From an uncultured Clostridia bacterium (GTDB taxonomy: Bacteria; Bacillota; Clostridia; Oscillospirales; Oscillospiraceae): a DNA stretch of 36,488 nucleotides. Positions 16,637 to 22,994 of this stretch are shown here, in pieces. The DNA is taken from positions 1 to 36,488 of the forward strand of contig CANSAE010000013.1 of assembly GCA_947644595.1 (NCBI GenBank). Direction: 5' to 3'. How positions within the stretch are numbered: the first letter of the stretch is position 1; the number at the start of each line of letters is the position of its first letter. A program made the translations under genes and the position numbers. The notes under the pieces were generated by a model. The model made no database searches and was not told where the DNA came from. It worked only from the letters and a program-made list of their open reading frames with translations.

Positions 16637-17650
16637 GTGAGAGGCTTAAAATATCAGATCAAAAGTGTTCTGCAGGATAAATTCTGCTTGATGACGTTCC
16701 TGCTGCCCATCTTGGTCGCTGTGGCATTGAATTTTATGGGGTCCATTGACTTGTCCAGCCTAGGAGAAATGCACTTTGGCGTACTGGAAAGCGACCTGTC
16801 CCCGCAGACGATCACATGGCTGGAGCGGTACGGCCCGGTAACGGCTTATGGGACACAGGAAGAACTGACCGCCGCCATCTGGGAGCCATCCACCAATGTT
16901 ATTGGCGTGAGGGCGGACGGGGACAGTCTCCGAACAGCCATTGCCGGAGACGAGTTGGATATTTTCCAGCAGGCGGCGGCTACTCTCCCGGCTCTCTATG
17001 AACAGCGGGTAGAAGCGGAGCTGGTGAAAGTTTTGACGCTGGAACGCCCTGACATTCTGGAAAGCTTTCAAGACATTTTCATCCCCGCCGTGCTGATCGT
17101 GGCTATGTTTATGGGCTGTACGTTCAATGCCATGAACATCATTTCCGAAAAAGAGGACGGCGTAGCTTTCATCAACGAAATCCTTCCTATGACACCCAGC
17201 CAGTACATTTTTCAAAAAGTTGTAGTGGGATTTCTCTTTGGTAGCCTGTCCTCTATTGTAACGGCCTGCATCTGTTTCCGATTGTCTTGGCAAAATTTCG
17301 GGCTGCTGCTGGCGCTGATTGTGCTGTCGTCCTTTGTGGCGGCGTTGATTGGCCTGTTTATCGGTAAGCTCTCCGAGGGTCTGATGATCGGCGTGGTCTA
17401 TATCAAGATCGTCATGCTGCTGTTCCTGGCAGTACCCATTTTATGCGGTCTGATTGGGGCGAGCGGGCCGTTGGCGGTCATCTGCAATATCGTTCCATCC
17501 CATCCTGCCTTTGACGGCATTATGGCCCTGTCTGCTGGGAACATGGGAACGGCGGTAAAGGACGTTGGTATTTTGGCTGTCCACTGTATTGTGTGGTTTG
17601 CACTCTATGTTTTGATTTCCGCCAATCATAAAATGCAAGTAACTTTATAA
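16637..17650 (+). CDS. ABC exporter permease 2
   Basis: 337 aa, same architecture: helix at ~14-35, external domain to ~150, then helices (LIVAMFMGCTFNAMNIISEK, KVVVGFLFGSLSSIVTACIC and others). The sequence MNIISEKEDGVAFINEILPM is the cytoplasmic coupling segment typical of ABC-2 permeases. GTG 16637 follows AAAGGAGGGGTGAGGC. Last gene of the exporter operon, followed by two terminators. Confidence 0.82.
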   Translation: MRGLKYQIKSVLQDKFCLMTFLLPILVAVALNFMGSIDLSSLGEMHFGVLESDLSPQTITWLERYGPVTAYGTQEELTAAIWEPSTNVIGVRADGDSLRTAIAGDELDIFQQAAATLPALYEQRVEAELVKVLTLERPDILESFQDIFIPAVLIVAMFMGCTFNAMNIISEKEDGVAFINEILPMTPSQYIFQKVVVGFLFGSLSSIVTACICFRLSWQNFGLLLALIVLSSFVAALIGLFIGKLSEGLMIGVVYIKIVMLLFLAVPILCGLIGASGPLAVICNIVPSHPAFDGIMALSAGNMGTAVKDVGILAVHCIVWFALYVLISANHKMQVTL

Positions 17651-17662
17651 TCAGAAAAACAT

Positions 17663-17767
17663 CTGCCCAGCGGCAGAAAAGAAAAAACCGCTGCTGGGCA
17701 GACCGATTTCCTATGTCCAAAAGCTATTTCCAGCGGCGGTTCATTATTCAAAGCCGCTGTTTTTTTA
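17663..17767 (+). terminator. Double terminator of the exporter operon
   Basis: Stem 1: CTGCCCAGC / GCTGGGCAG (17663-17701) with inner CGGC pairing and an A-rich loop. Stem 2: CAGCGGC / GCCGCTG (17731-17759), followed by seven T. The second is a canonical intrinsic terminator. Confidence 0.8.
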
Positions 17768-18043
17768 TATTCACTGGCGGCGCATAGGAGGATGCCGCTA
17801 TGAGATCAAAGGTAGATAGGTACTTGCCAAAAAAAGTCTGACTTCTCCAGTGGAAAATTCTGTCCACAACTGCGAAAATTGTAATATTCAGTCGCCCCGG
17901 TACGTTCGTATAGCCTTGCGCTATGCGGGCGTTTTTCTATCCTGGCGGTGCTTCTGGACACCGTGTCCAGAGGCCCGCTGCCGTTCTCCACCCCCTCCAT
18001 TTCGATCTGTCCCTTTCCGCCAACATCGAAATGGAGGTTACTT
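17768..18043. other. Intergenic region with hairpin and palindrome copy 3
   Basis: A 13-codon ORF (ATG 17801, MRSKVDRYLPKKV) has a good AGGAGG site but is probably a truncated gene start. A hairpin CGTATAGC / GCTATGCG followed by GGCGTTTTT (17907-17936) looks like a terminator or attenuator in front of the sigma-like gene. Palindrome copy 3 follows. Confidence 0.45.
17951..17973. repeat. Palindromic repeat, copy 3 of 4
   Basis: Arms CTTCTGGACAC / GTGTCCAGAGG around one C; ten perfect pairs plus an outer wobble. Confidence 0.85.
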
Positions 18044-18466
18044 ATGACAACCATCAAATTAAACCGCTACTATCCCCACCTGACCGAGAATATCACTCTG
18101 GAAGTTTCCGACGAGATCGCCGTTGTGCTCTCTGCCGGAGGCCGTCAGTGTGACAGCTACAAGCGCCGCAAGCGGGAGCATAACGAGTGTTCCCTGGACG
18201 TTGACCCCGGCTTTGAGCCGGATGTGATGTTCCCTCCCCTGACCCCGGAGGAAATCATTCTGGACGAGGAAAACCGTTCCGTCCTCTACGCCGCCCTTGA
18301 CCGTCTCCCGCCCATCCAGGCCCGGAGAGTGTATGCCCACTACATTCTGGGCAAGAAAAAGTCCGAGATTGCCAGGGCTGAAAATGTGGTGGAAAGCTCT
18401 ATTTGCAGCAGTATTCGCCGGGGCTTGAAAAATCTCTGTGAAATTTTGAAAAATTTTTACAGGTAG
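18044..18466 (+). CDS. Sigma-70 region-4-like helix-turn-helix protein of mobile elements
   Basis: 140 aa. The C-terminal half (ALDRLPPIQARRVYAHYILG, then KKKSEIARAENVVESSICSS) is a sigma region-4-type HTH; no region 2 is visible. The N-terminal half (MTTIKLNRYYPHLTENITLE...) is of the kind found in Firmicutes integrative elements next to excision genes, where such proteins control element genes. ATG 18044 follows ATGGAGG. It stands 544 bp before the recombinase, same strand, so control of excision is a reasonable inference. Confidence 0.8.
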   Translation: MTTIKLNRYYPHLTENITLEVSDEIAVVLSAGGRQCDSYKRRKREHNECSLDVDPGFEPDVMFPPLTPEEIILDEENRSVLYAALDRLPPIQARRVYAHYILGKKKSEIARAENVVESSICSSIRRGLKNLCEILKNFYR

Positions 18467-18848
18467 GGAGCAACAAACGGCCCTTTTCCCGCCTGATAGG
18501 TAAGGAGGCTTATACACTGAGGACAACTGAATACACAGTATTCCAGGCACAAAACCTGTGTGAATAGCGACGAAAGGCGCGCCGCCAGGACAGCCCGCTT
18601 GAGGAGGTGAAGAAAGCGGGCTGAGCGATTAACGCAAGCCTTTGACCCGGCCCCGGCAAGCCGGGCGCGACGACAGCGCGGGGGATTATGAAACTTGCTC
18701 ACGCCCTCCCATAGACTTGCGGGGGAGCTTCGCAATCCTGCGGAGCTATGACAGCCGGAGCCGCCGGCGGCCTGGGGTGCTCCCCTGTGCCGGGGTGCGT
18801 GGCAAATACGGCGCAATTATAGATCGAAATGGAATTATCCTCGCTGGG

Positions 18849-18871
18849 CTTCTGGTCACCGTGACCAGAGG
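18849..18871. repeat. Palindromic repeat, copy 4 of 4
   Basis: Arms CTTCTGGTCAC / GTGACCAGAGG around one C. The variable position (A or T) is matched on both arms, so the palindrome is conserved as a structure rather than as a fixed sequence. Confidence 0.85.
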
Positions 18872-18884
18872 TGGGGCAAGGTTG

Positions 18885-18924
18885 AAAGACAGCACTTTTC
18901 CGGGTGCTGTCTTTCTGCGTTTTC
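18885..18924 (+). terminator. Terminator before the recombinase promoter
   Basis: Perfect 11-bp stem AAAGACAGCAC / GTGCTGTCTTT (18885-18914) with an 8-nt loop, followed by CTGCGTTTT. Confidence 0.75.
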
Positions 18925-18932
18925 CCACATCC

Positions 18933-18961
18933 TTGTGCCTTGGGGCTGTCTTTGGTATAAT
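18933..18961 (+). promoter_or_regulatory. Promoter of the insertion-B recombinase
   Basis: TTGTGC (18933-18938), 17 bp, perfect TATAAT (18956-18961), then a ~45-nt leader and AGGAAAGGAG before ATG 19011. Confidence 0.75.
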
Positions 18962-19010
18962 ATATTTGTAAAGGTTGACAGCTCCATTTCCCGACAGGAA
19001 AGGAGCTATC

Positions 19011-20426
19011 ATGGAAAACCGTATCGACGCTATCTACGCCAGACAGTCCGTAGACCGCAAGGACAGTATCAGCATTGAAAGTCAAATCGAGTTCTGCAAA
19101 TATGAGTTAAGGGGTGGGAACCACAAGGATTATCAAGATAAGGGCTACTCCGGGAAGAATACGGACAGGCCAAAATTCCAGGAGCTTTTAGCTGACATCA
19201 GGCAAGGCTTAATTCGCCGGGTTGTGGTTTACAAGTTGGACCGTATCAGCCGCTCTATTCTGGACTTCGCCACCATGATGGAGTTGTTCCAGGAATACAA
19301 CGTGGAGTTCGTTTCCTCCACGGAAAAGTTTGATACCTCCACACCAATGGGCCGGGCCATGCTGAATATCTGCATTGTGTTTGCCCAACTGGAGCGCGAG
19401 ACAATCCAGAAGCGGGTGACCGACGCTTACTATTCCCGGTGTCAAAGGGGCTTCCACATGAGTGGCGCGGCCCCGTTCGGCTTTAAGCTGGAGCCCACCA
19501 CCATCCAAGGCATACGGACGAAAATGATGATCCCGGACCCTGCCACAGCAAACATCGCCCGGTTGATGTTCGAGATGTACGCCGAACCGTCCATGTCATT
19601 CGGAGATATTGCCCGGTACTTTGCTGAAAACAATATCCTGATTTACGGCAAGGAATTGAAACGGGGCTTTATCTCCCAACTGCTCCGCAATCCGATTTAC
19701 GCCCAGGCTGACTTGGAACTGTACGAGTTTTTCAAGGGCCAGGGTGCGGTGGTAGTCAATGACGCGGCGGACTTCGCCGGAACAAATGGCTGCTATCTCT
19801 ACCAGGGCCGGGACGTGCAGGAACGAAAAAACAAGGACCTGCGGGGACAAATCCTTGTGCTGGCCCCCAGCGAGGGCATTGTCCCTGCTGATACCTGGCT
19901 GCGGTGCAGGAAAAAGCTGTTAGCAAATATCACGTTCCAGGGCGGGCGCAAGGCTCGGAATACCTGGCTGGCCGGAAAAATCAAATGTGGGCGCTGCGGG
20001 ACGCTTCGGACGGCGGAGTTTGAGCAATTTGTCTATGGGGAGATGGTGAAGAAGCTCTCCGAATTTCAAACCCTGACCGCAAAAGCAACGACCGTCAATC
20101 CCAAGCTGACCGCCTTGAATGTGGAGCTGGCCCAGGTGGAGGACGAAATTGAAAAACTGCTGAATACACTGACCGGGGCTAATGCGGTTCTGCTGTCCTA
20201 TGCCAACGGTAAAATCGAGGAGCTGGACGCCAACAGGCAACGGCTTATCAAGGAGATTGCGGCGCTGAACGCTGAAACGATCTCCCCGCAAAAGATTGAA
20301 TTTCTGTCCGCCCATCTGCATAACTGGAACAACATCGACTTTGACGACCGGCGGCAGGTGGCCGACATCATTCTCTCCCAGGTCCAAGCCACCAGCGACC
20401 GCGTTTCGTTTGAGTGGAAGATCTGA
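19011..20426 (+). CDS. Large serine recombinase with a collapsed zinc ribbon
   Basis: 471 aa. The resolvase domain (~5-150) has catalytic Ser13 in YARQSVDRKDS and YKLDRISRS. The Recombinase domain is at ~155-300. At 326-330 CGRCG is present but the rest of the zinc ribbon is missing: the sequence passes straight to TLRTAEFEQFVYGEMVKKLS, which in relatives follows the second Cys pair. About 30 residues appear to have been removed in frame, perhaps by recombination between the two similar CxxCG-coding segments. The coiled-coil region (~360-420) and C-terminus are intact. Length is therefore a little short. Start ATG 19011; an upstream in-frame start at 18975 lacks support. The missing Cys pair may reduce DNA binding or directionality control. 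Confidence 0.9.
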   Translation: MENRIDAIYARQSVDRKDSISIESQIEFCKYELRGGNHKDYQDKGYSGKNTDRPKFQELLADIRQGLIRRVVVYKLDRISRSILDFATMMELFQEYNVEFVSSTEKFDTSTPMGRAMLNICIVFAQLERETIQKRVTDAYYSRCQRGFHMSGAAPFGFKLEPTTIQGIRTKMMIPDPATANIARLMFEMYAEPSMSFGDIARYFAENNILIYGKELKRGFISQLLRNPIYAQADLELYEFFKGQGAVVVNDAADFAGTNGCYLYQGRDVQERKNKDLRGQILVLAPSEGIVPADTWLRCRKKLLANITFQGGRKARNTWLAGKIKCGRCGTLRTAEFEQFVYGEMVKKLSEFQTLTAKATTVNPKLTALNVELAQVEDEIEKLLNTLTGANAVLLSYANGKIEELDANRQRLIKEIAALNAETISPQKIEFLSAHLHNWNNIDFDDRRQVADIILSQVQATSDRVSFEWKI

Positions 20427-20459
20427 AAATCTTTCTCCCTGCGCTTTATACTATGGCCT

Positions 20460-20475
20460 GTGTGCCCTTGTTAAG
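20460..20475 (-). repeat. Right terminal inverted repeat of insertion B
   Basis: GTGTGCCCTTGTTAAG, inverted partner of 11633-11648 (15/16). It starts 34 bp after the recombinase stop and ends 2 nt before the TT that may be the crossover core. Confidence 0.75.
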
Positions 20476-20479
20476 CGTT

Positions 20480-20800
20480 GCTAAGCCCGTAATTTGCATA
20501 TTTAATCAGGACCCCGACCTTGTACAAACAGCTTCGGCAGCTTTGCCATTATTTAGCCTGTCCTTTATCCCTATGGCACTGAACCTTATTTACACAGCAT
20601 TTCTGTTTTCGACAAAAAGAACAGGATCGGCAAATGCCATAGCAATTAGCAGAGGTATTGTGCTGAAAGCACTTGCCATTTTCTGTATTCCTATACTCTT
20701 TGGAAGCGACGCTATTTGGATTGCTCCATTTGTGGCAGAAATCTTGACTCTTATACTTGCTATCGGGCTATGTAAAACAACGAAATTAATCTATCAATAA
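20480..20800 (+). pseudogene. MATE-family efflux transporter, 3' part
   Basis: The frame AKPVICIFNQDPDLVQTASA..., then MALNLIYTAFLFSTKRTGSA... and three final helices, ends at TAA 20800. These are the last ~106 residues of a MATE transporter and continue the 5' part ending at 11621. Base composition is AT-rich like the 5' part and unlike the recombinase next to it. An apparent GTG start at 20414 lies inside the recombinase gene and is spurious. Confidence 0.9.
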
Positions 20801-20838
20801 CTTTTCTAAGGATATGACGGTATCGAGGAGGTGTCGCC

Positions 20839-20916
20839 ATGTCCTTTTTATTTTTTAAGTATAATTTGTTAAAAAATCCAATACAAGGCATTGTATCCGT
20901 CTGCCCGTCAATATGA
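20839..20916 (+). CDS. Possible 25-residue ORF
   Basis: MSFLFFKYNLLKNPIQGIVS plus five residues, ending TGA 20916. GAGGAGG lies 8 nt before the ATG. It resembles the start of a hydrophobic protein that has been cut short; function unknown. It may be a remnant. Confidence 0.3.
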   Translation: MSFLFFKYNLLKNPIQGIVSVCPSI

Positions 20917-21072
20917 ATTATCTATTCATTTAGTATGTCTTAATAATTCATATTATTGGAACGGCTTCAGGAACCTGATAATCATGTATTACCCAAACAC
21001 TCATGTGGCTTTATGTCGCATGGGCGTTTGTTGTAATAGCCCCCTACTGGGAAGAAAGGGGGTGATGAAAAA
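20917..21072. other. AT-rich spacer upstream of the Orf7-like sigma gene
   Basis: No gene seen. It presumably carries the promoter of the regulator pair. A strong ribosome site, GAAAGGGGGTGATG, ends it. Confidence 0.35.
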
Positions 21073-21531
21073 ATGAGGTATTCTGAACAATTCATGGAGC
21101 ATATCGAATATGCCTTTGCCGCCTTTTGCAGAACTGTTCTCCGTAACGCGGCAATCAGCGCATACCGCGATTTTGGACGGAAGCAGAAGCGGGAAGTATC
21201 GCTTGACTATCTGATGTCCGAAACGCACTTTGAGCCGTTCACGACAGACAATTACTTTGAGCAATACGACATTCCAACTGTTTTTGTTGTGAAAGGGCAG
21301 AAAATTGTTGTGGCAAGCAAACGGTTAGCAGACGCATTAGCCAGATTGCCAGAACAGCGGCGCGCTGTCCTGCTGATGTATTTCTTCCTCGGTTACACTG
21401 ATACAGAAGTCGGGAACGAGTACGGGCGGAGCAGAAGCACAGCGAATTACTGGAAACACGCGGCATTAAAGCAGTTGAGAAAGGAATGGTTGAAATCAGA
21501 ACATGAGGAGCAAGAAGCTGATACCCTTTGA
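21073..21531 (+). CDS. Sigma-70-like regulator (Tn916 Orf7 type)
   Basis: 152 aa. The N-terminal part (FCRTVLRNAAISAYRDFGRK) and the C-terminal region-4 HTH (LARLPEQRRAVLLMYFFLGY then TDTEVGNEYGRSRSTANYW) match the sigma-like regulators encoded near the integrase end of Tn916-family elements, where they activate excision and transfer genes. ATG 21073 follows GGGGGTGATG. The next gene overlaps its 3' end by 29 nt. AT-rich composition matches the MATE fragments and sets it apart from insertion B. Confidence 0.85.
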   Translation: MRYSEQFMEHIEYAFAAFCRTVLRNAAISAYRDFGRKQKREVSLDYLMSETHFEPFTTDNYFEQYDIPTVFVVKGQKIVVASKRLADALARLPEQRRAVLLMYFFLGYTDTEVGNEYGRSRSTANYWKHAALKQLRKEWLKSEHEEQEADTL

Positions 21532-21706
21532 AGTCATTGAAAAAGCTGTCGCTGGAGAACCGGAAGCCATAGATGCGGTATTGCGGCACTATGCCGGACA
21601 TATCAAATACCTGTCTACCTATCGGGGACATATCAATGACGATATTCAAGACAGTCTGAAAGCACAGCTTATCAAAGCTATCCTGCAATTCCGTTTTGAC
21701 AGGTAG
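21503..21706 (+). CDS. Helix-turn-helix regulator (Tn916 Orf8 type)
   Basis: 67 aa: KLIPFEVIEKAVAGEPEAID, AVLRHYAGHIKYLSTYRG, then KAQLIKAILQFRF at the end. This is the short HTH protein that follows Orf7 in Tn916-like elements. ATG 21503 overlaps the sigma-like gene by 29 nt. In Tn916, xis and int come next; here only non-coding DNA follows, so the pair seems to be a stranded remnant. Confidence 0.85.
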   Translation: MRSKKLIPFEVIEKAVAGEPEAIDAVLRHYAGHIKYLSTYRGHINDDIQDSLKAQLIKAILQFRFDR

Positions 21707-22532
21707 GCAGTAGCAAAGCCAGAAAAAGCCGTCAAGGATAAAATGCACGCTTGCGCGTCCTTGACGGCTTTCCCTGTCTTTGCTGTTAGGCGGCTAAGAG
21801 AGCGTAAGCGGATAAACCGCTTACGCTCTCAATCCATTATGGAATGTGTTACGCGATAGAGTGCTTTTCTCGCTTGATTTAAGCGGCATTACAGCGGCGA
21901 TAGGGGCAGGCACAATGGTTTTATACTCCCACCCTTAAAAATGGCGTTCTATTGCGTAACATAGCAAACGATATTTCTTTGTGTTGCTATTTCCATTCCA
22001 TTACTTTCCGGCGGCTCTGCCGCTTCTTTTGGAAAGGGATTAAGGGAAAGGAAAGGATAGGAATGGAATCGGTATTTGATTAAATCCGTATTTGGTTTTT
22101 CTTTAGTTATTTATATCTTTATTTAATTGCGTTGGATTTTCCAACGTAGGCTTTTCCAACATAGGGCAATCCGAGATAGGCGGTCTATGCTCCGCCGGAT
22201 AATTACCGCGGTTTTGTTACGCAGTAGAAAGGCGTTTTTGAGGGAAAAGGTATAAATCCCTTGCCGCATGGGAAATGCGCCCACAAAGCCGCCTGTATCA
22301 ATGCTTTTTCAGCCCCTACTGCGTAACAAGGGGCATGAAAAAAGCGGGCAAGAAACGCTTTGTTTCTCACTCGCCTTTTTCTGCACCCCGTATGACAGCT
22401 ACCCTATTTCAGTTTGTTGGTTGATACTGTTTTATGAGTAGCTACCATTGAGGTCTCCTTTTATTTTTTCTTCTTGCCGTGAATAAAACAGATGTGTAAA
22501 CTGTCTAATAAACAGAAAGGTGGTGACAGAGC
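21707..22532. other. 820-bp non-coding tract rich in inverted repeats
   Basis: No gene is readable. It holds: a perfect 12-bp stem AGCCGTCAAGGA/TCCTTGACGGCT (21727-21769, terminator of the regulator pair); a perfect 14-bp stem starting GAGAGCGTAAGCGG (21798-21830); four GTTACGC motifs in alternating orientation (21848+, 21954-, 22216+, 22321-), the last two forming a 14-bp inverted repeat TTGTTACGCAGTAG; an imperfect terminator-like stem at 22338-22378; and AT-rich DNA in between. The right part, from ~22430, leads to the ECF sigma gene. The edge of the mobile region probably lies here. Confidence 0.6.
22216..22329. repeat. Inverted repeat pair with GTTACGC core
   Basis: TTGTTACGCAGTAG at 22214-22227 and CTACTGCGTAACAA at 22316-22329 are exact inverted copies, 88 bp apart. 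Related single sites occur at 21848 and 21954. Candidate integrase or regulator binding sites. Confidence 0.6.
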
Positions 22533-22994
22533 GTGGATATGCAGACCTACGCTCGGCGGGTGGAAGCCATCCGCCCGAAGCTGTACCGCACGGCGCTGTG
22601 CTATCTGGGCAGCGAGGCCCAGGCAATGGACGCGCTGGATGAGGCGGTGTATAAGGGCCTGTGCGCCTTGAAAAAACTGCGGCAGCCGGAATTTTTCGAT
22701 ACCTGGCTCACCCGCATCCTGCTCAATGAGTGTCACCGGGAGCAAAAGCGGCAGGGAAGATTGGTTCCCATAGAGCTGGCGGAGGAATTGACGGCGGAGC
22801 ACTTGGATGCTCTGCCATTGAAGCAAGCGCTGCTTCGACTGCCGGAGGACTTGAAAAACGTTGTAATCCTACGCTTTTTTGCCGGATATACCCAGGCGGA
22901 GACCGCGGAGATTCTGGACATTCCCCAGGGAACGGTGGGGACCCGCCAACAGCGGGCTTTGCGGCTGCTGCGATTGGAATTGGAGGTGGAATGA
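22533..22994 (+). CDS. ECF-type RNA polymerase sigma factor
   Basis: 153 aa. Region 2 covers ~10-70 (YLGSEAQAMDALDEAVYKGL, then FFDTWLTRILLNECHREQKR). Region 4 covers ~95-150 (LLRLPEDLKNVVILRFFAGY, then TQAETAEILDIPQGTVGTRQ). SigV/SigX-like in the DTWLTRI segment. Such factors turn on envelope or stress genes when released from a membrane anti-sigma. Start GTG 22533 (ATG 22539 possible) behind AAAGGTGG. The stop overlaps the start of the putative anti-sigma gene. First gene of the GC-rich chromosomal part. Confidence 0.9.
   Translation: MDMQTYARRVEAIRPKLYRTALCYLGSEAQAMDALDEAVYKGLCALKKLRQPEFFDTWLTRILLNECHREQKRQGRLVPIELAEELTAEHLDALPLKQALLRLPEDLKNVVILRFFAGYTQAETAEILDIPQGTVGTRQQRALRLLRLELEVE

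Larger units (their letters stand above)
18467..18932. other. Intergenic region between the HTH gene and the recombinase
   Basis: No solid gene. A possible leader peptide (18517-18567, RTTEYTVFQAQNLCE) lies after AAGGAGG but has only a CTG start. A perfect 10-bp stem CAGCCCGCTT/AAGCGGGCTG (18591-18623) presents GAGGAGGTGA in its loop. GC-rich imperfect stems follow to 18800. Palindrome copy 4 and a terminator close the region. This is the spot where an excisionase gene would be expected; none can be read. Confidence 0.45.
11622..20479. mobile_element. Insertion B: 8.86-kb serine-recombinase element splitting the MATE gene
   Basis: Removing 11622-20479 joins YGALFYF directly to AKPVICIFNQ in frame, rebuilding a 436-codon MATE gene. 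Inside the ends lie 16-bp inverted repeats (11633-11648 and 20460-20475, 15/16). The recombinase gene is at the right end, reading outward. The cargo is mobC, a two-component system, an ABC exporter and a sigma-like HTH protein. A TT dinucleotide is present at both junctions and could be the crossover core (11620-11621 with 20478-20479). The alternative 11629-11630 is also in frame and sits at the same distance from the repeats on both sides, but it leaves a TGA codon in the rebuilt gene. Exact ends are therefore uncertain by ~10 bp. Confidence 0.85.

Noticed and set aside
11622..20479. CRISPR array suggested by repeated palindromes
   Set aside because: The four palindromes are far apart and irregularly spaced, with genes between them and no cas gene.
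20414..20479. GTG start for a 128-aa protein made of the MATE C-terminus
   Set aside because: The start lies within the recombinase 3' end; MATE homology begins only at about 20480.
22730..22993. N-terminal extension of the DUF4179 protein
   Set aside because: Overlaps the sigma factor gene out of frame; a good ribosome site is at 22982-22989 before ATG 22994.
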